From: an uncultured bacterium
GTDB lineage: Bacteria > Edwardsbacteria > AC1 > EtOH8
Direction of reading: 5' to 3'
Length of the DNA stretch: 64,000 nt
Assembly (NCBI GenBank): GCA_937863685.1
Contig: CALMGM010000008.1
Coordinates: 1 to 64,000, forward strand
How positions within the stretch are numbered: the stretch's first letter is position 1; the number at the start of each line of letters is the position of its first letter. Position numbers and translations under genes: made by a program. The notes beneath the pieces are model-generated. The model saw only the letters and a list, made by a program, of their open reading frames with translations, made no database searches and was not told where the DNA came from. This document shows positions 34,301-42,830 of this stretch, in pieces.

Positions 34301-35619
34301 GCCCCGTTTATCACCGTCACGTTGTCGCTGTTATGGTTGGCCACGTAGATCCGGTTGGTGACCGGGTTGAGGTCCACGCCATGGGGCTCGATCCCCGCCG
34401 TCGTCAGGTTGACGCCGGTGTTGGTGGCCCCGTCGATCACCGTCACCGTCACGGAGCTGTATCCTTTGTTGGCCACGTAGATCCGGTTGGTGACCGGGTT
34501 CGCTGCCATATCGTAGGCAATGTTCCAGGTGGCCAGGGTGACGGTGCTGTTGGTGGAGCCGTCGATCACCGTCACCTTGTTGCTGTCGCTGTTGGCTACG
34601 TAGATCTTGTTGGTAACCGGATTGACCGCCACCGCCCGGGTATCGTGCACTGCGGCCAGGGTGGTTGGGGTATTGGTGGCCCCGTCGATCACTGTTACAG
34701 TGGTGTTGCCGTTGGCCACATATATCTTGTTGGTTATCGGGTTGACCGCCACGGCGTAGGGGTAGCTGCCGGCGGCCACCGTGGTAGTGGCGCCCGACTC
34801 TCCGTCGATCACGATAACGTTGGAGGCGCTTAGGTTGGCCACGTATATCTTGTTGGTGACGGGATTGACCGCCACCTCGAAGGGATGATTCCCCACTGCT
34901 GCTGTGGCAGTGTCATTTGTGGCCCCATCGATCACGGTCACTGAGTTGCCGAGGTAGTTGACGACATAGATCTTGTTGGTGACAGGATTTACCGCCAGGG
35001 ACCGAACCTCGGTTCCCACAACCACTGTGGCGGTGTCATTGGTGGCCCCGTCGATCACGGTCACCGTGCCGTCGCCGTAATTAGCCACGTAGATTTTGTT
35101 GGTGACCGGGTTTATAGCCACTGCCATGGGCTTGGCCCGGGCTCCCACCGTTGTAGTGGCGCCGGTGGCCCCGTCAATCACGGTCACGCTGCCCAGGGTG
35201 CCGTCAAACTTTCCATAGTTGGCCACATATATCTTGTTAGTGGCGGCATTCACCGCCACCGCCACCGGGGCCATCCCCGCCGTGATTCCGGCGGTGGCAT
35301 TTGTAATTCCGTCGATCTCCGTCACTCCGCCCCCGCTTGCGTTGGCCACATAGATCTTGTTGGTGGCCAGGTTCACCGCTATGCCCCTGGGCTGGGTTCC
35401 CACCGGCACCGTGACGGTGGAGTTGTCAGCCCCGTCGATCACGGTCACGTCGTTGCTGTTCCGGTTGGCCACATAGATCTTGTTGGTCAGCAGGTTCACC
35501 GCCATAGCCTGGGGATAATTGCCAGCTGGCACATTAGCGGTCACCCAATCGGCCCGGGCCGGGACTGGCAGTGACATCAGCATACATAAAACAACTAGTG
35601 GGTATAGGGAACGATTCAT
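31390..35619 (-). CDS. Giant secreted YVTN beta-propeller protein with Ig/FN3-like repeats and sorting domain
   Basis: A 1409-residue exported protein. The start is the ATG at 35619 (signal peptide MNRSLYPLVVLCMLMSLPVPARA); the frame extends further upstream without a signal. From about residue 25 to 690 there are sixteen repeats of about 41 residues with the core VAVNPVTNKIYVANxxSNxVTVIDG, a YVTN/YncE-type propeller signature; the last one is degenerate (VTGKAYAGS). Several Ig/FN3-like modules follow, built around PxxPxLxxPAxxxWxxDTxxxFxWxxV. The final 75 residues (PTIYALQNAYPNPSRGQTTF…GVYIYQLKAGTFSSTKKLMIVR) are a sorting-type domain. Likely a surface or secreted binding protein; ligand unknown. 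Confidence 0.88.
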   Translation of the reverse strand: MNRSLYPLVVLCMLMSLPVPARADWVTANVPAGNYPQAMAVNLLTNKIYVANRNSNDVTVIDGADNSTVTVPVGTQPRGIAVNLATNKIYVANASGGGVTEIDGITNATAGITAGMAPVAVAVNAATNKIYVANYGKFDGTLGSVTVIDGATGATTTVGARAKPMAVAINPVTNKIYVANYGDGTVTVIDGATNDTATVVVGTEVRSLAVNPVTNKIYVVNYLGNSVTVIDGATNDTATAAVGNHPFEVAVNPVTNKIYVANLSASNVIVIDGESGATTTVAAGSYPYAVAVNPITNKIYVANGNTTVTVIDGATNTPTTLAAVHDTRAVAVNPVTNKIYVANSDSNKVTVIDGSTNSTVTLATWNIAYDMAANPVTNRIYVANKGYSSVTVTVIDGATNTGVNLTTAGIEPHGVDLNPVTNRIYVANHNSDNVTVINGADNSLALVPAGTGPWAVAVNPVTNRIYVANSGSNDVTVIDGTDNSTTTVAAGTEPQALAVNPVTNRIYVANTISHDVTVINGNTNRTVTVPTGYNPMAVAVNPVTNKIYVATNGSNGVTIIDGATDSTTGVGTGSAPWDVAVNPVTNKIYVSNWESDNVTVIDGTDNSTATVAVGSQPQAVAVDPLTNKIYVANSGSNNVTVIDGATNNTSTVAADEMMGSVIVNPVTGKAYAGSFFNATVTLIDPAPVIDSGIRAVVDSLPGNVSYQTQPVLTGRGVNRWSPNRTDMMGIINGWMAGQNVWNWAAGPFDSTSSDSIGWTYDWGTDSLLWGENYLKIVPLESQASTANNLGQGTPLAGNLLTCPVYYLDSIPPTQVSLLWPADNLLLADSSVSLGWTRASDNYGVGRYQVQCAADSGFSLILRDTVISDTTGSLVFSPVDTLNFWRVRAVDACGNQGEYSPVWQFEIDVTSPAVPTLLTPANSAWLATDTAFCTWSAVSKKTKDSPVYYVLKAYLLSDTINPIAVDTTFLTADTLLVSQDRYRWLVEAYDEAGNPPGISGYYSFGYDKTPPSTIAQISPADSSTTNQDSITFCWHPSTDAVSGIREYALVYAYDESFTSGLAETTLTDTSITLVLADTAYCWMVEARDSAGNAGVSYVWYLNMDTHNPDVPSLSSPADNYWTEDTSIIFAWGEVAKKASPAAKASEVSYVIQLDTSNIFATPIIEDTTGILLDTFNLSEGQYYWRVMAFDLAGNFGTYSSSWTFGIDTTAPDIQYVLNLPDDASAPYGPYEVTSKVYDLSGIKTAYMFTQTNGGAWDSTAMFSASDSLRDSIPEINPATDETLSVSYYLKVTDMLDHQSVSGTYSFQAIGPSGVAGKPESSLPTIYALQNAYPNPSRGQTTFKYQLPKESRVSLTVYNVVGQAVKRFDLGAQPAGYHQINWNDKTLPNGVYIYQLKAGTFSSTKKLMIVR
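33650..35530. repeat. About 123-bp tandem coding repeats (YVTN units)
   Basis: The DNA repeats the phrase encoding NPVTNKIYVAN roughly every 120-135 bases sixteen times, with strong nucleotide conservation (AAGAT(C/T)TTGTTGGTGAC on the plus strand). This invites unequal crossing-over and changes in blade number. Confidence 0.8.
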
Positions 35620-35662
35620 TTTGGGTCTCCGATATTTATCATTTATCTTATCATTAAAATTT

Positions 35663-35691
35663 AGCCGTCCAGCAAATATTACTGAACGGCT
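35663..35691 (-). promoter_or_regulatory. Hairpin in the leader of the YVTN-repeat gene
   Basis: On the minus strand AGCCGTTCAG pairs with CTGGACGGCT (one G-U) around a 9-nt loop, followed by AAATTTTAATG, about 45 nt before the start codon. It may stabilise the messenger or act as a weak attenuator. Confidence 0.4.
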
Positions 35692-35763
35692 TTCAGGCCA
35701 CATTATTCAGCGCACTTACCGGGCGGGATCCCTGCCGGAGATCGTGCTATTTAGGCCACTTAA

Positions 35764-35792
35764 AGTTTATCACAGAAATAGAACCGGGTCAA
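35764..35792 (-). promoter_or_regulatory. Sigma70-type promoter for the YVTN-repeat gene
   Basis: On the minus strand TTGACC (35792-35787) and TAAACT (35769-35764) are separated by 17 nt. It leaves a leader of about 140 nt that contains the hairpin at 35663-35691. Confidence 0.6.
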
Positions 35793-35829
35793 GACCGGCT
35801 GGCAGGTTTTAAAGACCGCCGCAAAAAGA

Positions 35830-38610
35830 CTACAAATTCTCCAGCAGTTCATCCAGGTCCCGGCAGATGAACAGCGGCATCTTTGGCAGCGACCGGATGA
35901 ATACTTTGCCGTATTCGGTGGCGGTTATCCGGCTGTCGCCCACCACCACCGCCCCGAAATCGGTCCGGCTGCGGATCAGCCGGCCGAACCCTTGGCGAAA
36001 CCGGATCACCGCCTCGGGCAGCAGGTACTGGTGGAAGGAGCTGCCACCGGCCTGCTCGATGGCCTGGCAGCGGGCGCTGACCAGCGGGTCGCTGGGCACC
36101 GAGAACGGCAGCCGGGCGATGATCAGCAGTTCGCAGGCCTGGCCCGGCAGATCCACCCCCTCCCAGAAACTGTTGGTGCCGAAAATGATGGTGTCCTTTT
36201 CGTTCAGCGACCGCTCCACCAGCTGGGCCGGGTTGCCGTCCAGCCACTGGGCCAGGACCTTCAGGTTGCCGTTCTCCTGCATCTGTTGATAGCTTCTCTT
36301 CAACTGATCGAAGGCAGTGAAAAGGACCAAGGTGCCTACTTTGGTTGATTCGAGCACCTCCTTGACCATGTCGTTGAAGGCCTTGTCGTAGTCCGGCAGC
36401 TTGGGCGACGGCAGGTAGGTGGGCACGAAGATGGCCGCCTGCTTGTTGAAATCAAAGGGCGAAGCCAGGGCCGAGGTGATCACCCGATCCTGGTCCACCA
36501 GCGACAGGCCGATCCGGTTCTTGAAGAAATCGAATTTGCCATCCACCGCCAGGGTGGCCGAGGTGAACACCGCCGTCTTGACCCGGGGATACATGATCTT
36601 GGCCAGTACCTGCCCCACCTCCAGCGGCCCGGCCACCAGCTTGATGCCGTAATTATTGTCGCCCGGCTCCATCCAGAAGATGTAGCCCTTGTCGTCGGCC
36701 GTGGCCAGCTTGCCCAGGGTGTTGCCGATGTTCCTGGCCTCCAGGCTCCGCCCGGATATCTCCTGACGCAGGGTATCCAGCTCGTCGGAATCGGCCGCCT
36801 CCACATCGGCCAGCCACTGGTTCAACAGGCTCAAGGAATCGGTCAGGCGATCCAAAAGCCCCATCAATTCCTGGGATTGCTCCAGCACCGATTGCTGGAA
36901 ACCGTCGCCCTCAAGATAGCGCCTTTTCTCCTGCCGGCCCTTGGAGTCGCCCAGCTCCCACTTTCGTTTAAAGAACCGGTCCGTGGCCTTGCCGGACTCT
37001 AGTATCAATTGAACTAAGTCCAATGATGATTTTTCGATCGATCCGACCACGTCCTTGTTGAGGCCGGATTTTTTAAGCCAGTGGTTAAGGGTGGGCAGCA
37101 GGCCGGATTCCACCGGGCTCCGGCTGAATATCCCGCCTAGAAATCTGACCACCGTCCAGCGGTCCAGGCTGTAGCCCAGAAAGTCGGTGGCCGTCTTCTC
37201 GATGTTGTGGGCCTCGTCGATTATCACCCGCTGGTAGTCCGGCAGGACCCCGCTGGGCAATATCAGATCGGTGAATAACAAAGAGTGATTGACTATCACC
37301 AGATCGGCCTCTTCGGCCCTTTTTCTGGCCTGGGCCATGAAGCATTTCTTCACGGACTTGCAGCGGTGGTTGTGGCAAGCGGTGTGGTCGGAGCAGATCT
37401 TGCCCCACAAGCCCGGCGCCCGGCCGGGGGAGAACCCCCGGTGCTCGGCGACATCCCCGCCTACCGTGGTCCCGGCCCAGCGGCACAGGATCAGGGCCTC
37501 CTCCCTTTCGTCCGGGGTTAAAAACAGCTCGGGGTGCAGCATCACTTCCTGCCAGCGGCGCCAGCACAGGTAATTGTTACGGCCCTTGAGCACCGTGGCG
37601 TTGAAATACCCGGCCGCCGAGCGCAGGATCGGCACGTCCTTGCCGTAAAGCTGTTCCTGGAGGGTCTTGGTGTGGGTGGATATCACCACCCTTTCGTTGT
37701 TCAGGCGGGACCAGATGGCCGCCGGGGCCAAGTAGGCCAGGCTCTTGCCGGTGCCGGTTCCGGCCTCCACGCACAGGAACTCGTCGTTGACAAAGGCCTC
37801 CATCACCGAGCGGGCCATGTCCATCTGCTCCTGGCGGGATTCATAGCCCGACCCCAGCACCCCGGCCAGCCTTTTATCCGGGCCGAAGATCTCCTCCAGG
37901 TCATCGGCCCTGGGAGCCGAAGCGCCGTCCGGAATTTTCTCCCGGTCTGTTCTTTGATCGGCCGGGATGCCGGTCTGCCTGGTCTCCGATATCGCCCGGC
38001 TCAACAGCAGGCGATGGAACGGCAGGGCCAGGTGCGACATCGCCTGAAGCATCGGCAGGTCCAGGTCCAGCAGGTGGTCATAGAGCTTGAGGAACAGCAG
38101 GGCGGTGGAATGGGCATCATCGTCGGCCCGGTGGGCCTGCCCGGGATCGATCCCGTAAGCCAAACAAAGGTTTTTGAGGCTGTGGCTTTTATTATCGGGA
38201 AGCAGGGCCCGGGCCAGGGTCAGGGTGTCCCAGCAGGGATTGGCGATCTCCATGGCGGCCTTCAGGAATCTCAGATCGAACTGGGCGTTATGGAAAATCA
38301 GCGGCAGCTCCCCCACGAACTGCTGGAGGTCGGCGGCGCAGTTCTCCAGGGACGGGGCTTCGTCTATCTCGGCCTGGGTGATGCCGGTCAAACCCTGGAT
38401 GAAGGGCGGCACCTTCCGCTCGGAGTGGACCAGGGTCTGGAACCGGGCGGTGACCGCCCCGTTCTCCACTTTGACCGCGCCCAGTTCGATGATCTGGTCC
38501 CGGTCCCAATTGAGCCCGGTGGTCTCGATGTCCACCGCAACAAAGGCGAGGGGCTCTAAAACTTCCCTCGCCTGCTGGTTGTTTATTTCCTCTTTCTTTT
38601 TTCTGGGCAT
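35830..38610 (-). CDS. dinG: DinG-family helicase fused to a DnaQ-like 3'-5' exonuclease
   Basis: A 926-residue two-domain DNA repair protein. Residues about 20-185 form a DEDDh exonuclease: VAVDIETTGL (Asp27, Glu29), FHNAQFDLRF, and HRADDDAHST. The rest is an XPD/DinG superfamily 2 helicase: Walker A EAGTGTGKS at 282-290, DEAH in IIDEAHNIEK, and a cluster of four cysteines (C349, C412, C417, C423) whose spacing of 4 and 5 residues matches the iron-sulfur site of E. coli DinG. This fusion is common in Firmicutes, where the helicase may be inactive; here the iron-sulfur cysteines are retained. Likely acts on R-loops or damaged DNA. Confidence 0.92.
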   Translation of the reverse strand: MPRKKKEEINNQQAREVLEPLAFVAVDIETTGLNWDRDQIIELGAVKVENGAVTARFQTLVHSERKVPPFIQGLTGITQAEIDEAPSLENCAADLQQFVGELPLIFHNAQFDLRFLKAAMEIANPCWDTLTLARALLPDNKSHSLKNLCLAYGIDPGQAHRADDDAHSTALLFLKLYDHLLDLDLPMLQAMSHLALPFHRLLLSRAISETRQTGIPADQRTDREKIPDGASAPRADDLEEIFGPDKRLAGVLGSGYESRQEQMDMARSVMEAFVNDEFLCVEAGTGTGKSLAYLAPAAIWSRLNNERVVISTHTKTLQEQLYGKDVPILRSAAGYFNATVLKGRNNYLCWRRWQEVMLHPELFLTPDEREEALILCRWAGTTVGGDVAEHRGFSPGRAPGLWGKICSDHTACHNHRCKSVKKCFMAQARKRAEEADLVIVNHSLLFTDLILPSGVLPDYQRVIIDEAHNIEKTATDFLGYSLDRWTVVRFLGGIFSRSPVESGLLPTLNHWLKKSGLNKDVVGSIEKSSLDLVQLILESGKATDRFFKRKWELGDSKGRQEKRRYLEGDGFQQSVLEQSQELMGLLDRLTDSLSLLNQWLADVEAADSDELDTLRQEISGRSLEARNIGNTLGKLATADDKGYIFWMEPGDNNYGIKLVAGPLEVGQVLAKIMYPRVKTAVFTSATLAVDGKFDFFKNRIGLSLVDQDRVITSALASPFDFNKQAAIFVPTYLPSPKLPDYDKAFNDMVKEVLESTKVGTLVLFTAFDQLKRSYQQMQENGNLKVLAQWLDGNPAQLVERSLNEKDTIIFGTNSFWEGVDLPGQACELLIIARLPFSVPSDPLVSARCQAIEQAGGSSFHQYLLPEAVIRFRQGFGRLIRSRTDFGAVVVGDSRITATEYGKVFIRSLPKMPLFICRDLDELLENL

Positions 38611-38738
38611 TATTTAAGATACCTATTCACAAATTATCAAGATATAACAAAACAAAATTGCTGGAATTTCTCTAATGAAGCATTCGTGTCTTGATGGCAT
38701 AATAATCTCTGTCCATCAATATACTATTTGTTCCCTGG

Positions 38739-38758
38739 ATTCCCGCATTCGCGAGAAT
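38739..38758. repeat. ATTCCC-N8-GAGAAT element, family C copy 2
   Basis: ATTCCCGCATTCGCGAGAAT has the same geometry as the copy at 19607-19626 with one arm mismatch. It lies between thiC and dinG. Confidence 0.55.
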
Positions 38759-38774
38759 GACAAAGCAGTAATAG

Positions 38775-38802
38775 TAGCTTCTGTGTTCTCTGCGGTTAAA
38801 AC
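38775..38802. repeat. TTAACCGCAGAGAACACAGAAG repeat after thiC, family D
   Basis: On the minus strand TTTTAACCGCAGAGAACACA begins within ten bases of the thiC stop codon. Same core as the repeats after baiN, folE and ackA. Confidence 0.65.
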
Positions 38803-40071
38803 CTACCTCTTATCATCCAGCACTTCGTTCATCTTCTTCATGGCGCAGAACTCCCCGCACATGGTGCAGACCCCGGATTCCTTCCGGGGGGCCGATTCGA
38901 ACACCTGCCGGGCGTAGGGCGGGTTGATGGAAAGCTCTATCTGCTTCTTCCAGTCCAGCTTCTTCCTGGCCTGGGACATGGCCCGGTCCCAGTCCGCCGC
39001 GCCGGGCGCCTTTTTGGCCAGGTCGGCGGCGTGGGCCGCTATCCGCAGGACTATCACCCCTTCCCGGACGTCCTCCAGCGTCGGCAGACGCAGATGCTCT
39101 GACGGGGTGACGTAGCACAGGAAGTCGGCTCCGAAGAAGGCCGCCCAGGCCCCTCCGATGGCCGCGGTGATATGGTCGTAGCCCGGGGCGATGTCGGTGA
39201 CCAGCGGGCCCAGCACATAGAACGGCGCCCCCTTGCAGATCTCCTTTTGTATTTTGATGTTGGTCTCGATCTGGTCCATCGACACATGCCCCGGACCCTC
39301 CACCATGGCCTGGACCCCGGCCTGGCGGGCCCGGTCCACCAGCTCGCCCAGGATCAGCAACTCCTCCAATTGGGCCCGGTCGGTGGCGTCGGCCGTACAG
39401 CCGGGACGGAAACCGTCGCCCAAACTCAAGGTGACATTATATTCCTTACAGATGTCCAGCAGGCGATCGAACTGGCTGTACAGCGGATTCTCGGCCTTAT
39501 TGAAATTCATCCATTCGATCATGAAGGCCCCGCCCCGGCTGACCACCCCGGCCACCCGGCCCTCTTCCTTGTAGCGGGCCACCGACTGCAGGGTGACCCC
39601 GCAGTGCACGGTGATGAAATCCACCCCGTCCCGGGCCTGCTTCTCGATGACCGCAAATATCTCGTCGGGCGTCATCTCCACCAGGGATTTCTTCTTGGCG
39701 GCGGCCTCGATGGCCGCCTGGTAGACGGGCACCGTGCCCAGGGGAACCGGGCATTGGTTGATGATCTCCCGCCGGATGGCGTCGATATCCCCGCCGGTGG
39801 ACAGGTCCATGATGGCGTCAGCCCCGGCTCCGATGGCCGCCTTTAGCTTTTCCAGCTCTCCGGCCAGGTCCGACAGATCCTGCGATGTCCCAATATTGGC
39901 ATTGACCTTTATCCGCATCCCGGCTCCCACCGCACAGGGTTTGAGCAGGCGGTGGTTCTTGTTCATGGGAACCACGATGATCCCTTGCTCCACGCCTTTT
40001 TTTATATGGCTAAAAGGAACCTTTTCCTCTTCGGCGATGCGCTTTAAAACCGATTCATTGACAGTTACCAT
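38803..40071 (-). CDS. thiC: Phosphomethylpyrimidine synthase (short, anaerobe-type)
   Basis: About 422 residues. A radical SAM enzyme turning aminoimidazole ribotide into the HMP-phosphate half of thiamine. Seen: [56 protein letters not shown] and [20 protein letters not shown]. The C-terminal cluster site reads [10 protein letters not shown]2CX3C rather than the CX2CX4C of long ThiC. It lacks the N-terminal extension of aerobic forms. The ATG at 40071 follows GGAGAATGGC. A strong promoter precedes it, and no TPP riboswitch is seen in the 60-nt leader. Confidence 0.94.
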   Translation of the reverse strand: MVTVNESVLKRIAEEEKVPFSHIKKGVEQGIIVVPMNKNHRLLKPCAVGAGMRIKVNANIGTSQDLSDLAGELEKLKAAIGAGADAIMDLSTGGDIDAIRREIINQCPVPLGTVPVYQAAIEAAAKKKSLVEMTPDEIFAVIEKQARDGVDFITVHCGVTLQSVARYKEEGRVAGVVSRGGAFMIEWMNFNKAENPLYSQFDRLLDICKEYNVTLSLGDGFRPGCTADATDRAQLEELLILGELVDRARQAGVQAMVEGPGHVSMDQIETNIKIQKEICKGAPFYVLGPLVTDIAPGYDHITAAIGGAWAAFFGADFLCYVTPSEHLRLPTLEDVREGVIVLRIAAHAADLAKKAPGAADWDRAMSQARKKLDWKKQIELSINPPYARQVFESAPRKESGVCTMCGEFCAMKKMNEVLDDKR

Positions 40072-40105
40072 GCCATTCTCCGTTTGTTTTGATCTTAAGC
40101 TTAGA

Positions 40106-40134
40106 ATGATACGACATTGCGGTCTAAAAGTCAA
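40106..40134 (-). promoter_or_regulatory. Sigma70-type promoter for thiC
   Basis: On the minus strand TTGACT (40134-40129) and TATCAT (40111-40106) are separated by 17 nt, only about 30 nt upstream of the start codon, leaving no room for a riboswitch. Confidence 0.7.
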
Positions 40135-40161
40135 GAAACACGAGGCCCGGCAATGCATCAC

Positions 40162-40190
40162 AAAAATGCGGCGAGCCATGCCGGCTCGCC
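40162..40190 (-). terminator. Intrinsic terminator after the 40209-42812 peptidase gene
   Basis: On the minus strand GGCGAGCC pairs with GGCTCGCC around a 5-nt loop, followed by GCATTTTTG, about 19 nt after the stop codon. Confidence 0.75.
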
Positions 40191-40208
40191 GTCAGATAAG
40201 ATGATTTC

Positions 40209-42812
40209 TTATTTCAACAGGATGAACCGGATCGATCTTTGGATGTCCAAAGCCGTCAGCCGGCAGAAATAGACCCCGTCCGGAGCTTCCTTGCCGTTTT
40301 TGTAAATCCCATCCCAACTTATCGCATAACTCCCTGCCTGTTGCACCTCATTGACCAATGTCTTCACCATTTGCCCGGCTATGTTATATATCCTCAAGCT
40401 GACGTGTCCATTGTTGGACAACTGATACCTGATAGTGGTTTGCCTGCTGAACGGATTTGGAGCGTTTTGGTACAGCCTGAACACTGGTCTCTGTCCGCTG
40501 TCCCCTGGCCGCTCTGTGGTTACTCCAGATGGTTCTCCAAACTCAGCCATCACTTTCTGCACTGCCAGTTTTATCTGCTCCCGGTCCATGAAGTATAACG
40601 GAAATCCGAAGAAAACTGTTTTGCCTGAGTCCCTCACCGCACAGGCCCGGCCTTCAAAAATACTGCCACTGTTCTTCATATCCATTACGTATATCGTGTC
40701 TCCGGTGGATGTCGGGGATAATGCCTCGATATACCTGAAGGTCTTCCCCCAGACAGTAGACGGATACTTTAACGTATCAACACTTATATCCGGATATCCT
40801 TTTAATCCGATTGCCGTCTGGAAGGAATCCGTTGCCCCAGATAGTTCCGCATGAGAGATCTTCATGTTGTCATATAAGAAGCTGCCAGAGATAAAGTCCA
40901 CCGGATAGATAGCATTATTCCTGATATCTCCTGTCGGCTTCCAGCCGGCAAACCACAACTTTCCGCCGTGTTCAAGGTAGTTTTTTAAGTCAATGATCGC
41001 ACCGGATGACAGCAGAGATGTATTGTCGTCGGCAAACCAGGCAATAGTTGAATATGGGCAAAAGTTCAACATTGTTGGTTTTTGATCATCATTCCCGAAT
41101 TCATACTGTATGTATTTATATCCGGCCATTATATAATTATAAAAACTGTCCTGCTGGGCATCCCTGGGAAAGCTTCCTGTGGTCCAATTGTATGTCTCGT
41201 CTATCACCAATATGCCTTGATCTAATGAAAATATTACCGGGGTCCCATAGACCTCTTCTGCCAAATAACTCATGTGGTTTAAATCAGTAGTAGCCCTGAT
41301 AATAAAATATTGGATTTTATCTGGCTCCAACCCCGTAATTGTAATGCTATCCGTTAATCTTCCGGGCACGTAGAGACTGTCCGTATATAAATCACTCTGG
41401 TCTCCCCACCAGATCCAATACCCAACAACATTCAATTCCTGGTTGGCCGACCAGGTCAACAGCAAGCTGGTATCGTTGTCCGTCTGAGTAACACTGACGT
41501 CACTGACCTTTGATGGACAGAACGCCAAAATAGCGGTAGTGGCAACCGCTGTTTTGGTGATTTCCGTAAACAATTTTGGGGTTAGTTTATCCAGCAGATC
41601 TTCGGGGGAATGGTAATATGGATAGGCTCCTGTGTCGATCCATGGATTTTCTATACATCCCATAGCAGGATAACCCAGATTATAAAAAAAGACGTCATCT
41701 GAAACCCCATCCATAGATAGATATATTACCATTCCCTCCGAATACATTTGTGATGCTTGCATGAAAAGATATGTCAGCCAAGTAGTTCCGCCCGCAATGC
41801 AATCATAAACGCTGTCGTTCATATAACCGATCATATCCATGTTTATCACACTCAAAATGTCAATATTATTGCTCACTGCTTGATCTGCATAATGCAGGCT
41901 TCCCGATGGCTTTGCGGATTCTTCTCCATCCCAAGCAGCACAGACAATTCTAACAGGGCAACTTTGCTTGGAAAATATCCTCGCAACTTCTATGGTTGCA
42001 GCCGTTCCCGAAGCATTATCATCCGCACCAGGTGCGAAACTATCGGGATCCCCGTAATTGTTTTCCGAATCGAAATGCCCGGAAGCGATTATCTCTGACT
42101 GGGTAAGATATCCCGGCATATATCCGATAACGCTTCGTATATAAGCAGAATCCCCGGTTGGTTTCGGCAGGTAAATACTATCGAGTTCTGCTGTAAGTCC
42201 ATACGCTTTGTATTTGTCAAATATCCATTGAGAAGCCGCATAAGAGCTATCTGTAAATATATGCCTTGTTTTAAAATCCTGCAACCGTTGTATGTACGAA
42301 GTTATCGAATCGGCATTCACCTGGTCCACCAGGCTCTGAATGAATGGATCATATGGTATGCTCTTCAACGGGATATACTTGGTGGTAACGCTCTTCCAGA
42401 AACGATCTCCAAGGGGTCTGGTGTTAAAGGGTCGGATTTGATGTTTATACTTTATATCTTTCATCGTATCTTTTGTCACAGCTCTTATTATTGCCATCTT
42501 ATCAGTCTGCCAGATAGAAGTCCCCGGCAGTTCAGGGATTCTTTCAACATCAGATACAGTTACATATTTAGCCAGTTCCGGCCGCTTGTCAATGATATTG
42601 ACCAGATAACCCTTATTTTCGAGCACTGATATTTGGCTTTCATCTGCCTCCGCTATGGCTGTATTGCCTATGAGCTCATAGGTCGGGATCCCCAGCTGAT
42701 GCCAGGCCTTCTTGTTCTCAATGGTCGGCAGGTCAACAGATATCAACACCGGCGTGGCGGAGGCATATACAGCTGTTACCAAGACAATTATCCCAACCAT
42801 TAGCTTTCGCAT
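40209..42812 (-). CDS. Secreted M28-family zinc peptidase with C-terminal sorting domain
   Basis: An 867-residue exported metallopeptidase with signal peptide MRKLMVGIIVLVTAVYASA and a propeptide-like N-terminal region. The M28 domain (about residues 165-430) keeps all expected metal and catalytic residues: His246 (ASGHFDS), Asp264 (PGADDNASG), Glu297/298 (AWDGEES), Asp326 (NMDMIGY) and His401 (YYHSPEDLL). An FN3-like module and a region with a SxLxGxT-free alpha/beta look follow, then the sorting domain (FRLYQNAPNPFSRQTTI…GVYFCRLTALD). Probably an extracellular aminopeptidase. It starts 18 nt after its paralog at 42831-45962; the last 250 residues are near-identical in both. Confidence 0.9.
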   Translation of the reverse strand: MRKLMVGIIVLVTAVYASATPVLISVDLPTIENKKAWHQLGIPTYELIGNTAIAEADESQISVLENKGYLVNIIDKRPELAKYVTVSDVERIPELPGTSIWQTDKMAIIRAVTKDTMKDIKYKHQIRPFNTRPLGDRFWKSVTTKYIPLKSIPYDPFIQSLVDQVNADSITSYIQRLQDFKTRHIFTDSSYAASQWIFDKYKAYGLTAELDSIYLPKPTGDSAYIRSVIGYMPGYLTQSEIIASGHFDSENNYGDPDSFAPGADDNASGTAATIEVARIFSKQSCPVRIVCAAWDGEESAKPSGSLHYADQAVSNNIDILSVINMDMIGYMNDSVYDCIAGGTTWLTYLFMQASQMYSEGMVIYLSMDGVSDDVFFYNLGYPAMGCIENPWIDTGAYPYYHSPEDLLDKLTPKLFTEITKTAVATTAILAFCPSKVSDVSVTQTDNDTSLLLTWSANQELNVVGYWIWWGDQSDLYTDSLYVPGRLTDSITITGLEPDKIQYFIIRATTDLNHMSYLAEEVYGTPVIFSLDQGILVIDETYNWTTGSFPRDAQQDSFYNYIMAGYKYIQYEFGNDDQKPTMLNFCPYSTIAWFADDNTSLLSSGAIIDLKNYLEHGGKLWFAGWKPTGDIRNNAIYPVDFISGSFLYDNMKISHAELSGATDSFQTAIGLKGYPDISVDTLKYPSTVWGKTFRYIEALSPTSTGDTIYVMDMKNSGSIFEGRACAVRDSGKTVFFGFPLYFMDREQIKLAVQKVMAEFGEPSGVTTERPGDSGQRPVFRLYQNAPNPFSRQTTIRYQLSNNGHVSLRIYNIAGQMVKTLVNEVQQAGSYAISWDGIYKNGKEAPDGVYFCRLTALDIQRSIRFILLK

Positions 42813-42830
42813 GATAGTCTCCTTAAGTAT

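Noticed and set aside
33650-35530. CRISPR-like regular repeats
   Set aside because: The regular spacing is due to coding repeats of a propeller protein; units are about 123 bases without distinct spacers, and no cas genes are near.
40072-40208. TPP riboswitch upstream of thiC
   Set aside because: No CTGAGA or ACCTGATC-like segments, and the promoter is too close to the start codon.
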